The notes: generated from the letters alone by a model not told the origin. Positions 18,320 to 27,796 are shown, numbered from the stretch's first letter. The stretch is DNA of 64,000 bases from Pedobacter cryoconitis (GCF_014200595.1 NZ_JACHCG010000001.1:2170001-2234000); one strand, 5' to 3'. Numbers and translations are program-made.

Positions 18320-19474
18320 CTAAAACTCTTCTAACTGGGCTTTCAATTCCTGAGCCCTGTCAAATCTGTTTTTACGCGTATAAATATCAATTAATAAATT
18401 AATAGTCGGCTTATCCTTTCTATTCACATGATGCGCTTGTGATAAAATGATCTCAGCACGGTTAAGATTAGAAGTAAATGCCAGGATATCCTTTTTAGGA
18501 GTAGCCAATGCATCATTGCTCAAATTAAGATAAACCAGACCTAACTGATATAATGCGTCAAAATAATTGCGGTCTATCTCCAAAGCCTTGTTGTAAGCTA
18601 ATTCGGCAGTCCCCATATTTGTATTTTTCTGATGCAGATAACCAAACAAATAATATAACAACTTACTTCTGGTCTCTACCTTTAAAGTATTTTCAATTAC
18701 CTGTCTGGCTTCAGTATACTTTTCAGTATCCAGCAACAAGTTGATATAATCATTATTTAATAAATCATTATAAGGATTGTAAATCAATCCCTCCTGTAGT
18801 GTTTTTAAAGCCAGGTCATTATCCAGCTTACGCTTATAAATATCAGCCATACGCTGAAATACTACAGCATTCATGATTCCATTCTCTTTAGCACGTTTGT
18901 AATAAGCTAAAGCTTCGTCCTCATTTTTAACACCCTCCGCACTTAAAGCAGCATTTACAGCCAAAATTGTATCCTTAGGAAAGAAATCACTTACCTCTTT
19001 CAAATATTTATAGGCAGCGCTAAAATCCTTCGCCTGGTAAGCAGACTTTCCTTTTTGCTGTTTCTTGATATTTACGTTATAGCTTGATGCTTTGATCAAA
19101 CCTGAGTTATCTTCAAACTTATCAAACCTTTTAGCAGAATCTATCGCATTAATAGCCAGATCAAAATATTTATCAGAATTATCCTGACTTGGATCAATAA
19201 TAGCAATATAAGAACTCAGGTAAGACTTTAGCGCCCAGGTTTCAGGCCATTTCTTTGTTTCTCTATCCTTTTCAGCAGCCTCTGCCGCTTTAATACCTTC
19301 TGCCAAGATCGACAATTGTGTCTTTTGATCCTGTTTGTTTGCAATTGCTGCCTGAAGCTTTCCTACACTATTTCTCGCAATATAGAGTTGGGTCTTTTGG
19401 GAAAACGCTGAAGTGGAACTCACCATTAAAATAGTAACTGCAAATAAATATCGTTTCTTCATCATATGCTTCAT
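18320..19474 (-). CDS. Exported tetratricopeptide-repeat protein
   Basis: A 384-residue protein with a signal peptide (cleavage near SAFSQ) followed by a helical region and several TPR motifs (about residues 130-350, e.g. AYYKRAKENG and AYNKALEIDRNYFDALYQLG). Likely a periplasmic scaffold with no enzymatic function visible. It is a diverged paralogue of the next gene upstream; both share the sequence of signal peptide, AKNTW/ARNSV-like helix and repeats. Several ATGs at the N-terminus (residues 1, 4 and 5) leave the exact start open. Separated from its paralogue by a strong terminator hairpin, so it probably has its own promoter. Confidence 0.8.
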   Translation of the reverse strand: MKHMMKKRYLFAVTILMVSSTSAFSQKTQLYIARNSVGKLQAAIANKQDQKTQLSILAEGIKAAEAAEKDRETKKWPETWALKSYLSSYIAIIDPSQDNSDKYFDLAINAIDSAKRFDKFEDNSGLIKASSYNVNIKKQQKGKSAYQAKDFSAAYKYLKEVSDFFPKDTILAVNAALSAEGVKNEDEALAYYKRAKENGIMNAVVFQRMADIYKRKLDNDLALKTLQEGLIYNPYNDLLNNDYINLLLDTEKYTEARQVIENTLKVETRSKLLYYLFGYLHQKNTNMGTAELAYNKALEIDRNYFDALYQLGLVYLNLSNDALATPKKDILAFTSNLNRAEIILSQAHHVNRKDKPTINLLIDIYTRKNRFDRAQELKAQLEEF

Positions 19475-19502
19475 TAGGCTTAGCTACAAATTTATACAAA
19501 AA

Positions 19503-19531
19503 AAAAGAGGGATAAAATTTATCCCTCTTTT
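19503..19531. terminator. Hairpin between the two TPR genes
   Basis: Arms 19503-19516 and 19518-19531 are perfect reverse complements with A4 and T4 ends around a G/C core (GAGGG/CCCTC). On the minus strand the hairpin follows the 19555-20655 gene by 23 bases and ends in a U-run. A clear intrinsic terminator. Confidence 0.8.
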
Positions 19532-19554
19532 AATATCACATTTGTGATCAATAA

Positions 19555-20655
19555 TTATTTTTTTGGTGCAGCAGCTGGCGTACCATTTTGCGCATCCAGT
19601 AATTTTTTAGTCGCCTCATAGTTTACTTTGTCATCTTTAAAAGCATAAATAACTTTTAAGTTTTCTAAAGCAGAAACCATTTTAGGATCTAATTCATAAG
19701 CTTTTTTGTAGTAAGGTAATGCCTGATCAATAAAACCTTTCATCTTAGCAGTTACATCATCAAATTCCTTTTTCTTTTTAGGGTCGATTTTGTTTCTTTT
19801 TCCTTGTAAATCTAAAGCTTGTTTGTAGTAAGTATCGCCCATAGCATATTGGTATGAAGCATTTTTACCGTCTTTAGCAATTAATTTAGCTAATGATTCC
19901 TGAGCTTTTGCAACATTACCCTGTTTGATATAAAGGTCAGTCTGCATACCAGAGAAATAAGAATTCTCAGGATATTTAGCTAATGCAGCTTCTAATAAAG
20001 CAGTACCAGCAACTGTATCTTTCACCTGGCTGAATTCAGTAGAAATGATTTCACTGTATAAAGATTCTGAATCTTTAGATCCTAAATCAATTGCTTTTTT
20101 GAAGTTTTTAACCATTTCAGGATAATCATTAATCTGTTTAGCAGTAACACCTGCGTTTACAAAGGTTGAAGTATCCTGAGGATTTTTAACCGTTAATTCA
20201 TTGAAAAACTGAAGTGCCGACTTGAAATCTTTTTTATTGTAAGCAAAAATCGCTCTGTTTCTTAAAGCATTAGACAAAGTTTGTTCCGCTTCTTTAATGT
20301 TTTCTTTCTCACCACCTTTTGTATCTAATTCTTTAGCTTTTGCAATAGCCTCTTCAGCGATCTTATCCTTAGCAACTGCATTTGCAATATTTAAAGAATC
20401 TACAAATGAGATTCTTGATGCAAATAATGCTCTGTAAGACCACGCCTCAGGCATATCTTTAGACTTTTCGTTTGCAATAGCATTGTCAGTAGTCTTTAAT
20501 CCATCTTCAAGAGATTTTAAGGTCTCATCTAAAGTCTTAGCGCTAGGTAAACTTGCTAATGCCCAGGTATTTTTAGCTTTGGAAACTTCACTCTTCTGAG
20601 CGTTTGCATAGGTGGCAGCACCTATTAAAAGCATACTTAAAACTACTTTTTTCAT
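19555..20655 (-). CDS. Exported tetratricopeptide-repeat protein next to gyrA
   Basis: A 366-residue protein with a signal peptide (to about residue 19, ATYANAQ) and TPR-type helical repeats through the C-terminal two thirds (e.g. FNELTVKNPQDTSTFVNAGV, PYYKKAYELDPKMVSALENL). The tail is Ala/Pro/Lys-rich (APKK). It follows gyrA by 105 bases on the same strand; this gyrA-TPR order is one I associate with Bacteroidota. The gap contains a 10-bp inverted repeat. Likely periplasmic scaffold; function unknown. Confidence 0.82.
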   Translation of the reverse strand: MKKVVLSMLLIGAATYANAQKSEVSKAKNTWALASLPSAKTLDETLKSLEDGLKTTDNAIANEKSKDMPEAWSYRALFASRISFVDSLNIANAVAKDKIAEEAIAKAKELDTKGGEKENIKEAEQTLSNALRNRAIFAYNKKDFKSALQFFNELTVKNPQDTSTFVNAGVTAKQINDYPEMVKNFKKAIDLGSKDSESLYSEIISTEFSQVKDTVAGTALLEAALAKYPENSYFSGMQTDLYIKQGNVAKAQESLAKLIAKDGKNASYQYAMGDTYYKQALDLQGKRNKIDPKKKKEFDDVTAKMKGFIDQALPYYKKAYELDPKMVSALENLKVIYAFKDDKVNYEATKKLLDAQNGTPAAAPKK

Positions 20656-20678
20656 ATTGTAAATTGGTTTTAATGAAC

Positions 20679-20733
20679 ATAAACCCTGGAGCTTAAAAGG
20701 ATAAGAGATATCCGTTACTACTACAGGGTTTAT
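20679..20733. repeat. Inverted repeat between gyrA and the TPR gene
   Basis: Arms ATAAACCCTG (20679-20688) and CAGGGTTTAT (20724-20733) are perfect complements; the 35-base interior holds a second stem GGATA/TATCC (20699-20713). It lies 23 bases upstream of the TPR start. It could be a structured mRNA leader, a weak gyrA terminator or an operator. Confidence 0.45.
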
Positions 20734-20760
20734 TGGGTCTGTTTTTAATTTAATTTATAC

Positions 20761-23364
20761 TTAGTTTTCTTCTGTTTCTTCAGTATCATCTGCTTCACCT
20801 TCTTCATCCTCTTCTTCAGTTTCAGCTTCCTCAGTACCAGCTTCTTCAGGCAATACATCAGCAGGATCTACAAACAACAGCTCTCCGTTAACTTCTTCTT
20901 CAGGATCATCCTCATGCTCGATTTTCGCAACAGATGCAATAGAGTCATTACCTTTTAAATTAATCAGACGAACACCTTGTGTTGCTCTTCCGATAACCCT
21001 AAGCTGACTTAATACAATTCTGATAACGATACCCGATTTATTGATAATCATTAAATCATCAGCATCAGTAACCGCTTTAATAGCGATCAGATCACCTGTT
21101 TTCTCCGTAATAGTAATTGTTTTTACACCTTTACCACCACGGTTAGTAACGCGGTAATCTTCTACATTAGTACGTTTACCGTAACCTTTTTCAGAAACTA
21201 CCATTACCGTTGCTGATGGATCATCAACAGCAATCATGCCAACAACTTCATCAGCAGCATGACCTAAAGTAACACCTCTTACTCCGGTAGCTGTTCTGCC
21301 CATCGGTCTTACTGTCGCCTCATTGAACCTGATAGCACGTCCAGACCGCAATGCCATGATGATTTCGCTTGATCCGCTTGTTAAACTAGCTTCCAGTAAC
21401 TGATCACCTTCATTGATATTAATTGCATTGATACCATTTACCCTTGGTCTTGAATAAGCTTCCAGAGAAGTTTTCTTAATCGTTCCCTTTTTGGTACACA
21501 TGATAATATAATTGTTCTCCAGATAGTCCTGATCTTTCAGATTCTTAACCTTAATATAGGCCTTGATTTTCTCTTCCTTAGGAATATTGATAATGTTCTG
21601 GATCGCTCTTCCTTTACTTAGTCTTGAACCTTCAGGAATTTCGTATACCCTTAACCAGAAACAACGTCCTGTTTCAGTAAAGAATAACATATAGTTGTGG
21701 TTAGAAGCAATCAGTAAATGCTCAATGAAATCTTCATTTCTTGAATCACTTCCTTTAGAACCTTTACCACCCCTTGCCTGTGTACGGTATTCAGTTGCAG
21801 GTGTACGTTTGATATAACCTTCATGAGAGATTGTGATCACGACTTCTTCATCTTCGATAAAGTCTTCCATGCTCATATCTTCGGCTGAGTGAACGATAGT
21901 AGTTCTACGTTCATCACCGTATTTATCCATCATTTCAGCAAGCTCATCCTTGATAATCTGCATTCTAAGACTTTCATCAGCTAAGATAGATTGCAAGTAT
22001 TCAATCGTTTTCATCAACTCATTAAACTCTTCTTTGATCTTGTCTCTTTCCAGTCCTGTTAAACGGCGTAAAGTCATATCCAGAATCGCTCTCGCCTGAA
22101 TATCACTTAAACCAAACTGCTCCATTAAGCCTGTTCTTGCTTCTTCAGGAGTATTTGACGCTCTGATTAACTTAATTACTTCATCTAAATGATCTAAAGC
22201 AATTAATAAACCTTCCAGAATGTGTGCACGTTTCTGCGCTTCATCCAGTTCAAACTTAGTACGGCGTACAATTACATCATGTCTGTGATCTACAAAGTGT
22301 CTGATCAGATCTTTCAGATTCAGCATCTGAGGTCTGCCATTCACTAAAGCGATATTATTTACACTGAATGAAGTTTGTAATGCAGTTTGTTTGAAAAGGT
22401 TGTTCAATACAATCGAAGCATTCGCATCACGTTTAATTTCATAAACGATACGGATACCATCCTTGTTTGATTCATCCTTAATATTAGAAATACCTTCCAG
22501 TTTTTTCTCTCCGACTAATTCAGCAGTACGCTCAATCATCATTGCTTTGTTAACCTGGTAAGGAATTTCAGTAACGATAATCGTTTCGCGGTCTTTAACA
22601 GTTTCGATCTCAGCTTTAGCGCGCATTACAATACGTCCTCTACCAGTTTCAAAAGCATCTGAAACGCCATTATATCCGTAAATTATTGCTCCGGTAGGAA
22701 AATCCGGGCCTTTTACGAATTTCATTAACTCAGGAATAGTAATCTCTGTATTTTCGATGTAGGCGATAGTCGCATTGATTACCTCTGTAATATTGTGAGG
22801 AGGCATATTTGTTGCCATACCTACTGCAATACCCGAAGAACCATTAATTAAAAGGTTAGGAACTTTTGCCGGAAGCACTGTTGGCTCTTTTAAAGAGTCA
22901 TCAAAGTTTAACTGAAAGTCTACAGTATCTTTATTGATATCTGCAAGCATATCTTCAGCGATTTTCTGGAATCTCGCTTCCGTATAACGCATTGCTGCCG
23001 GAGAGTCACCATCAATCGAACCGTAGTTACCCTGACCTTCTACCAGTAAATAACGTAAGCTCCATGGCTGTGCCATACGAACCATAGTCATATATACTGA
23101 TGAATCACCATGCGGGTGATACTTACCCAGTACTTCTCCTACAATACGGGCTGATTTCTTGTAAGGCCTGTTATTCGCCAAACCAAGATCAAGCATCCCG
23201 TAAAGTACACGACGGTGTACAGGTTTTAACCCATCGCGTACATCAGGTAACGCCCTTGATACAATAACAGACATCGAATAATCGATGTAGGCAGACTTCA
23301 TCTGCTCGTCAATATCAATTTTTATAATTTTGTCGTTTTCCTGATTTTCTAAATCTTCTGCCAT
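20761..23364 (-). CDS. gyrA: DNA gyrase subunit A
   Basis: Breakage-reunion subunit of DNA gyrase, 867 residues, full length. The catalytic tyrosine is Tyr127 in AMRYTEARF, and the GyrA box is [10 protein letters not shown] near residue 533, followed by the six-bladed C-terminal pinwheel. The tail is strongly acidic (about the last 35 residues mostly Glu/Asp). In the quinolone-resistance region (HGDSSVYM, residues 85-92) Ser88 (E. coli Ser83) is intact, but the position of E. coli Asp87 is Met92. Transcribed alone or with the TPR gene behind it. GyrA rather than ParC, based on the GyrA box. Confidence 0.98.
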   Translation of the reverse strand: MAEDLENQENDKIIKIDIDEQMKSAYIDYSMSVIVSRALPDVRDGLKPVHRRVLYGMLDLGLANNRPYKKSARIVGEVLGKYHPHGDSSVYMTMVRMAQPWSLRYLLVEGQGNYGSIDGDSPAAMRYTEARFQKIAEDMLADINKDTVDFQLNFDDSLKEPTVLPAKVPNLLINGSSGIAVGMATNMPPHNITEVINATIAYIENTEITIPELMKFVKGPDFPTGAIIYGYNGVSDAFETGRGRIVMRAKAEIETVKDRETIIVTEIPYQVNKAMMIERTAELVGEKKLEGISNIKDESNKDGIRIVYEIKRDANASIVLNNLFKQTALQTSFSVNNIALVNGRPQMLNLKDLIRHFVDHRHDVIVRRTKFELDEAQKRAHILEGLLIALDHLDEVIKLIRASNTPEEARTGLMEQFGLSDIQARAILDMTLRRLTGLERDKIKEEFNELMKTIEYLQSILADESLRMQIIKDELAEMMDKYGDERRTTIVHSAEDMSMEDFIEDEEVVITISHEGYIKRTPATEYRTQARGGKGSKGSDSRNEDFIEHLLIASNHNYMLFFTETGRCFWLRVYEIPEGSRLSKGRAIQNIINIPKEEKIKAYIKVKNLKDQDYLENNYIIMCTKKGTIKKTSLEAYSRPRVNGINAININEGDQLLEASLTSGSSEIIMALRSGRAIRFNEATVRPMGRTATGVRGVTLGHAADEVVGMIAVDDPSATVMVVSEKGYGKRTNVEDYRVTNRGGKGVKTITITEKTGDLIAIKAVTDADDLMIINKSGIVIRIVLSQLRVIGRATQGVRLINLKGNDSIASVAKIEHEDDPEEEVNGELLFVDPADVLPEEAGTEEAETEEEDEEGEADDTEETEEN

Positions 23365-23462
23365 AAAATATTGATGTTCGTTAAAAACGATTTAAATAAG
23401 GTAATGTTATAACCTTGCGAATTTAAGAAAATATTGCCGTTTAAGCGCATTGTGGAAAAAAA

Positions 23463-24356
23463 TTAAGCCCAGTCTATACCTTTTATTAACTTGGTCAGAG
23501 TTGCAGCCTCTGGGCTGTTTTCTGTAGTCTGGTGATTATATATCCACTTTGCCATTGGTGGTAAGCTCATTAAGATAGATTCTATCCTTCCGTTTGTCTC
23601 CAAACCGAACTTTGTACCTGAATCATAAACTAAATTAAATTCTGCATAACGGCTTCTTCTTACGTATTGCCATTCCTGCTGCTCCGCTGTAAATTCAGTA
23701 TTTCTGTTCCGCTCAATCAGCTCAGTATAAGCCGGAACGAACGAATTACCAACCGCAAGGGAGAAATTAAACAATTGATCCCAGTCCAGCCCGGTATTTT
23801 CAGGTTTCAGCCTGTCATAGAATATTCCGCCTACACCACGCATTTCATTGCGGTGTTTAATGAAGAAATAATCATCTGCCTGTTTTTTGAATTTCGGATA
23901 AAACGAAGCATCAAACTCATCGCAGGTTTGTTTTAGCAACTGATGAAAAAAGCGGACATCCTCATCAATTACATAATGTGGTGTTAAATCTATCCCGCCA
24001 CCAAACCATCTGGTTTGCTCATCCATTTCAAAATAACGGATATTCATATGTATAATAGGTACAAATGGATTCGAAGGATGAATAACGATAGATACTCCGG
24101 TAGCGAAAAATTCATCATTTTCTACCTTGAATGCCTTTTTGACTGCTTCCGGTAATTTACCATATACAGCAGAGAAATTAACTCCACCTTTTTCAATTAC
24201 ATTTCCATTCTGAAAAATGCGTGTGCGGCCACCGCCTCCACCCTCTCTGGTCCAGATTTCTTCTTCGAACTGCACTCCGCCATCGGCTGAAGCCAAAGCC
24301 TGGCAAATTTCATCCTGGATCTTTTGGTACGCTTCTACAACTTTATCTTTTAACAT
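23463..24356 (-). CDS. hemF: Oxygen-dependent coproporphyrinogen III oxidase
   Basis: A 297-residue HemF, which converts coproporphyrinogen III to protoporphyrinogen IX with O2 in haem synthesis. Characteristic segments are all present: GGGGGRTRIF (about 39-48), GVNFSAVYG, MNIRYFE, WFGGGIDLTPHYV and KHRNEMRGVGGIFYD. Cytoplasmic. It stands 98 bases upstream of gyrA on the same strand and is separated from the fasciclin gene by a terminator. Its promoter region contains a TAACTTTG -7 element and a 12-bp palindrome just upstream, suggesting control by a dimeric regulator. Confidence 0.97.
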   Translation of the reverse strand: MLKDKVVEAYQKIQDEICQALASADGGVQFEEEIWTREGGGGGRTRIFQNGNVIEKGGVNFSAVYGKLPEAVKKAFKVENDEFFATGVSIVIHPSNPFVPIIHMNIRYFEMDEQTRWFGGGIDLTPHYVIDEDVRFFHQLLKQTCDEFDASFYPKFKKQADDYFFIKHRNEMRGVGGIFYDRLKPENTGLDWDQLFNFSLAVGNSFVPAYTELIERNRNTEFTAEQQEWQYVRRSRYAEFNLVYDSGTKFGLETNGRIESILMSLPPMAKWIYNHQTTENSPEAATLTKLIKGIDWA

Positions 24357-24381
24357 CGTTCCGTGAATATATATAGGGGAA

Positions 24382-24389
24382 CAAAGTTA
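24382..24389 (-). promoter_or_regulatory. hemF promoter, -7 element
   Basis: On the minus strand the sequence reads TAACTTTG, an exact match to the Bacteroidota -7 consensus TAnnTTTG, 25 bases before the hemF ATG. No TTTG-type -33 box is visible at the expected distance; that region is occupied by the palindrome at 24392-24419. Confidence 0.6.
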
Positions 24390-24391
24390 GA

Positions 24392-24419
24392 TTTTTATAT
24401 AACATTTGTTATATAAAAA
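24392..24419. promoter_or_regulatory. Perfect 12-bp palindrome at the -33 region of hemF
   Basis: Arms TTTTTATATAAC (24392-24403) and GTTATATAAAAA (24408-24419) are exact complements with a four-base ATTT spacer. It starts three bases upstream of the -7 element, exactly where RNA polymerase would contact -33. It is well placed to be an operator for a dimeric regulator; it also supplies the T-run of the fasciclin terminator. Confidence 0.5.
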
Positions 24420-24446
24420 AGGCTTTGCTATTCAACCAGCAAAGCC
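24414..24446 (-). terminator. Terminator of the fasciclin gene
   Basis: Stem GGCTTTGCT (24421-24429) / AGCAAAGCC (24438-24446) with an eight-base loop; on the minus strand it is followed by six Ts. It lies 31 bases after the fasciclin stop. A standard intrinsic terminator. Confidence 0.85.
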
Positions 24447-24476
24447 TCAAAAAAAAATCAACTACCTATTATTAAA

Positions 24477-25094
24477 CTATTTTTTTGGCATTAACACTGC
24501 GTCAATAACATGCGTCACCCCGTTGCTTGAAACTGCATCAGTAATAGTAATTTTTGCATCATTCACATACCATTGACCATCTTTTTTACTGAATTTAATT
24601 TTTTGTCCCTGAACAGTAGTCAGTTCTAAACCATCTTTTAAATCAGCAGCTTTATAATTTCCTGCAACTACGTGATAAGTTAAAACACCAGCCAGGTCTT
24701 TTTTCATTTCTGGTTTAAGCAACTTAGCTACTGTACCAGCTGGTAATTTATCAAAAGCTTCATTAGTAGGTGCAAAAACAGTAAAAGGGCCTTTTCCACT
24801 TAACGTTTCAGCTAATCCAGCAGCTTTAACAGCAGCAACCAATGTAGTATGGTCTTTAGATTCAACAGCATTTTCTACAATATTTTTTGTAGGTACCATT
24901 AAAGCTCCACCCACCATAACGCCTTCCTGAGTGCTCATTTTAGAAGTATCAGCCATACTTGACATTTTACTGCTGGTATCTGCCATTTTAGACGTAGCTG
25001 TATCCGTAGCAGTCTCATGTTTTGATGAATTGCAAGCTGAAGCTAAAGAAAGAAATGCAACAGCCATTGCAACCGTAAAAATTTGCTTTTTCAT
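24477..25094 (-). CDS. Fasciclin (FAS1) domain lipoprotein
   Basis: A 205-residue protein with a lipoprotein signal (cysteine 21 in ASACNSS), a Ser/Thr/Asp/Met-rich spacer with repeated SKM-ADTS-like units (about 30-55), and one FAS1 domain (about 68-203). FAS1 motifs are clear: GPFTVFAPTNEAF, LTYHVVAG and NGVTHVIDAVLMP. Probably attached to the outer membrane and involved in adhesion or matrix contact. A single-gene unit with its own terminator. Conserved family, precise function unknown. Confidence 0.92.
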   Translation of the reverse strand: MKKQIFTVAMAVAFLSLASACNSSKHETATDTATSKMADTSSKMSSMADTSKMSTQEGVMVGGALMVPTKNIVENAVESKDHTTLVAAVKAAGLAETLSGKGPFTVFAPTNEAFDKLPAGTVAKLLKPEMKKDLAGVLTYHVVAGNYKAADLKDGLELTTVQGQKIKFSKKDGQWYVNDAKITITDAVSSNGVTHVIDAVLMPKK

Positions 25095-25181
25095 AAAGTT
25101 TAATTTTGTTATATCAGTTTTGTAAAATGATATACGGGATCAAAAGCCAGCCGGTTTTTTTAAAGCAGAATATTCTCTGAG

Positions 25182-25215
25182 AACTGTAAAATTTATCACA
25201 TTAATTTTTACAGTT
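25182..25215. repeat. 10-bp inverted repeat in divergent promoter region
   Basis: AACTGTAAAA (25182-25191) and TTTTACAGTT (25206-25215) are perfect complements with a 14-base spacer, between the divergent fasciclin and DUF4442 genes. Its position suits an operator shared by both promoters. No cognate regulator is evident. Confidence 0.35.
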
Positions 25216-25234
25216 TCTACAAGATGCCAATAAT

Positions 25235-25271
25235 CTTTCTGATATTTAAAGCTCATGATAGTATCAGAAAG
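25235..25271 (+). promoter_or_regulatory. Hairpin enclosing the start codon of the DUF4442 gene
   Basis: Arms CTTTCTGATA (25235-25244) and TATCAGAAAG (25262-25271) pair perfectly. The 17-base loop contains the ATG at 25255, and the 3' arm is coding sequence (codons 3-6). In mRNA the start codon would sit in the loop of a 10-bp stem, so folding could affect translation initiation. Confidence 0.4.
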
Positions 25272-25740
25272 AACACTTAAATGGGGACTGCGTTTTTATC
25301 CCCCACTACTTTTCCAGCGTATTTGGGTTAAAAAATTCCATAAAGGGTTCAGGGGAGCTGATGTTAAAATCTATAAAAGCCTTTTCAATAAAAACTATAA
25401 TGGTTCCATATTTGGCGGAACTATTTATGCCGCAACAGATCCATTTTATGCTTTATTATTCGATCAGCTTTTACAGCGCCAGGGATTTAAAATCAGAGTA
25501 TGGCTCAAAAGCGCAAGTATACAATATCTGAAACCAGGGAGATCAGCCTTATATTTTACGATTCTGATTACCGATGAAATGCTGAATGATGCCATTGAAG
25601 CGTTGAATACCAGTGGAAAATTTGTTAAAGCATATCCCATGGAAATTAAAAACAGAGATGGCGAGGTTTGTGCCACAGTGATGAATGAGGTATATGTCAG
25701 AAACCTGCACAGTGGCGAGAATGGCCCGGTAGCTTATTAA
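25255..25740 (+). CDS. DUF4442 hotdog-fold protein
   Basis: A 161-residue protein of the DUF4442 family, which has the thioesterase-like hotdog fold. Family features include the N-terminal YPPLLFQRIWVKKFHKGF segment (about 15-33), the central SIFGGTIYAATDPFYALL (about 51-68) and the C-terminal GEVCATVMNEVYVR. It may bind or hydrolyse an acyl-thioester or similar ligand, but substrates are not established. First gene of a short plus-strand group; 28 bases separate it from the AlbA_2 gene. The start is supported by homology to the conserved N-terminus, which places the ATG within a hairpin loop. Confidence 0.85.
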   Translation: MIVSERTLKWGLRFYPPLLFQRIWVKKFHKGFRGADVKIYKSLFNKNYNGSIFGGTIYAATDPFYALLFDQLLQRQGFKIRVWLKSASIQYLKPGRSALYFTILITDEMLNDAIEALNTSGKFVKAYPMEIKNRDGEVCATVMNEVYVRNLHSGENGPVAY

Positions 25741-25768
25741 ATAGAAATGTCCGTTAAAACCTCTAAAA

Positions 25769-26401
25769 ATGAATATCAGGAAACTTATTTTGCAAGGAGA
25801 AGGAACTACACTGGATTTTAAAAAGACAATTAACAACTATGAAAAGATTGCAAAAAGCCTCGTAGCCTTTGCAAATAATAAAGGAGGACAACTATTGATA
25901 GGCGTGGCCGATGACGGCACGATCAAAGGCGTTAAATCTGAAGAAGAAGAAAAGTACATGATTACCAAATCCGCGCATCAATTCTGCAAACCAGCGATTG
26001 AACCGGAATTTGAAGAAATATACGTTGATAGTAAACTGGTACTGGTCGCTAAAATTCCGCAAAGTGATACCAAACCCCATTACGCGCTCGACGAAAACAA
26101 AAAATGGTGGGTCTATTTCCGGGTCAATGATAAAAGTATCCTGGCCAGTAAGATCATCGTTGATGTTTTGAAAAAAGAAAACACCCATAGCGGGCAGCTG
26201 ATCACTTATACAGAACAGGAACAAAAGTTATTAAAATATCTTGATCAGGAAGGGCGGATTACCTTAAAACAATTTAGTAAACTCACTAAAATCTCTAATC
26301 AGAAAGCGCAGAAAATACTCGTCAGTTTCATACTTGCTGACCTGATTCAGCCCCATTCTTCCGAAAAAGAAGAATATTTTACCATGACAACACTTAAATA
26401 G
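25769..26401 (+). CDS. AlbA_2 (Schlafen-like) domain putative transcriptional regulator
   Basis: A 210-residue cytoplasmic protein. Residues 1-120 form an AlbA_2/Schlafen AAA_4-type domain: LILQGEGTTLDFKKTI at the start, then AFANNKGGQLLIGVADDGTIKGV. The C-terminal part (about 150-210) looks like a winged helix (LLKYLDQEGRITLKQFSKLTKISNQKAQKIL). Such proteins are usually called DNA-binding regulators, and some belong to defence systems. No partner gene marking a defence island is present. It probably shares transcription with the DUF4442 gene. Confidence 0.8.
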   Translation: MNIRKLILQGEGTTLDFKKTINNYEKIAKSLVAFANNKGGQLLIGVADDGTIKGVKSEEEEKYMITKSAHQFCKPAIEPEFEEIYVDSKLVLVAKIPQSDTKPHYALDENKKWWVYFRVNDKSILASKIIVDVLKKENTHSGQLITYTEQEQKLLKYLDQEGRITLKQFSKLTKISNQKAQKILVSFILADLIQPHSSEKEEYFTMTTLK

Positions 26402-26404
26402 CCG

Positions 26405-26412
26405 TACCTTTG
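26405..26412 (+). promoter_or_regulatory. Promoter -7 element of the MATE gene
   Basis: TACCTTTG matches the TAnnTTTG consensus and lies 19 bases before the MATE ATG, immediately after the AlbA_2 stop. No clear -33 TTG is visible. It suggests the transporter can be transcribed on its own. Confidence 0.5.
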
Positions 26413-26431
26413 CCGGTTCAATTCAATTGTT

Positions 26432-27796
26432 ATGTTCAGTTCCTTTTACGCAAAATACAAGCCTTATTATTCAGATAACCTTAGATTAGCTATGCCTATT
26501 GTGGTTTCTCAGTTGGGTCAAACCCTTGTGCACCTTGTCGATAGTGTGATTGTTGGTCATTTTGCAGGAACGGTCCAATTAGCAGCAGTTTCGCTGGTGA
26601 ATAGTTTGTTTATGATCATCCTCGTGTTGGGAATGGGTATTTCCTATGGATTAACTCCCCTTATCGCACAGGAAAACGGGCGTAAGAATTATAAAGAATG
26701 CGGAAGATTATTATCAAATAGCTTATTAATTAATATCATGATAGGTATCTTCCTGTATCTTTTGACACACTTTGGAACCTTATTGATCATTGATAACCTC
26801 GGACAATCCCCGGAAGTTGTTGCCTATGCAAAACCTTACCTTGGATACCTTAGTTTTTCTATCATTCCATTGATGATTTTTAATACTTTCAAGCAATTTG
26901 CAGAAGGACTGGGTTTTACCAAACAGGCTATGTTTATCTCTATCTGGGGAAATATTATCAATGTTATCCTTGGGATAATCCTGGTTAAAGGAATGTTCGG
27001 CATTGCGCCTATGGGCGTTAAAGGTGTAGGGATCTCTACCCTGGTCGACAGGATCTTAATGGCTACTGTGATGTGCATTTATGTCTTTAACTCTAAGAAC
27101 TTCAAAATATACCTGCAAAACTTTAAACTGACGCTGATTGATAAAATAAGAAGTATTAAAATCTTAAAAATCGGTGCACCCGTTGCTTTGCAATACTCTT
27201 TTGAGATTAGTGCATTCAGTGGTGCTGCGATCCTGATTGGTACCATTGGCGCTGTAGAACAGGCAGCTCATCAGGTGGCCATTAACCTGGCTTCTGTAAC
27301 TTATATGCTGGCCAGCGGAATTGCCTCAGCAGCCACCATTAAAACAGGTAACAACCTGGGTAAAAGCAACTTCCTTGACCTCAGAAGATCAGCCATAGCA
27401 AGTTACCATGTCGTTGCTGTCTTTATGAGCATTACCGCTGTAGCTTTTGTTTGTGCGAACCATATTTTACCTTATATCTATACGGAAGATACCGCTGTAA
27501 TTCATATCGCAGCTCAACTATTGATTATTGCTGGTTTCTTCCAGTTATTTGATGGGACACAAGTAGTTGGACTCGGAGTTCTAAGAGGTCTGGGGGATGT
27601 AAATATCCCAACGGTCATCACTTTTGTTGCTTACTGGATTATTGGTATCCCATTAGGTTATTTTTTAGGTATTACTTTAAAAATGGGCGTAAACGGAATC
27701 TGGTACGGTCTGACTTTTGGACTGCTTACCGCTTCTGTCATGCTGTTTTTCAGATTCCAGAAAAGGACAAGAATGCTGATCCCTGTTACTGCATAA
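26432..27796 (+). CDS. MATE-family efflux transporter
   Basis: A 454-residue, 12-TM multidrug and toxin extrusion protein of the NorM-like branch. Two homologous halves are visible: the first starts LAMPIVVSQLGQTLVHLVDSVIVGHFAG (about 15-42), the second IGAPVALQYSFEISAFSGAAILIG (about 245-268). These proteins expel cationic drugs, dyes or metabolites using Na+ or H+ gradients. It has its own probable promoter and does not overlap its neighbours. Substrate not predictable. Confidence 0.93.
   Translation: MFSSFYAKYKPYYSDNLRLAMPIVVSQLGQTLVHLVDSVIVGHFAGTVQLAAVSLVNSLFMIILVLGMGISYGLTPLIAQENGRKNYKECGRLLSNSLLINIMIGIFLYLLTHFGTLLIIDNLGQSPEVVAYAKPYLGYLSFSIIPLMIFNTFKQFAEGLGFTKQAMFISIWGNIINVILGIILVKGMFGIAPMGVKGVGISTLVDRILMATVMCIYVFNSKNFKIYLQNFKLTLIDKIRSIKILKIGAPVALQYSFEISAFSGAAILIGTIGAVEQAAHQVAINLASVTYMLASGIASAATIKTGNNLGKSNFLDLRRSAIASYHVVAVFMSITAVAFVCANHILPYIYTEDTAVIHIAAQLLIIAGFFQLFDGTQVVGLGVLRGLGDVNIPTVITFVAYWIIGIPLGYFLGITLKMGVNGIWYGLTFGLLTASVMLFFRFQKRTRMLIPVTA

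Noticed and set aside
25769..26401. Defence system around the AlbA_2 protein
   Set aside because: No nuclease, helicase or other defence partner adjoins; neighbours are ordinary transporters and a DUF4442 gene.
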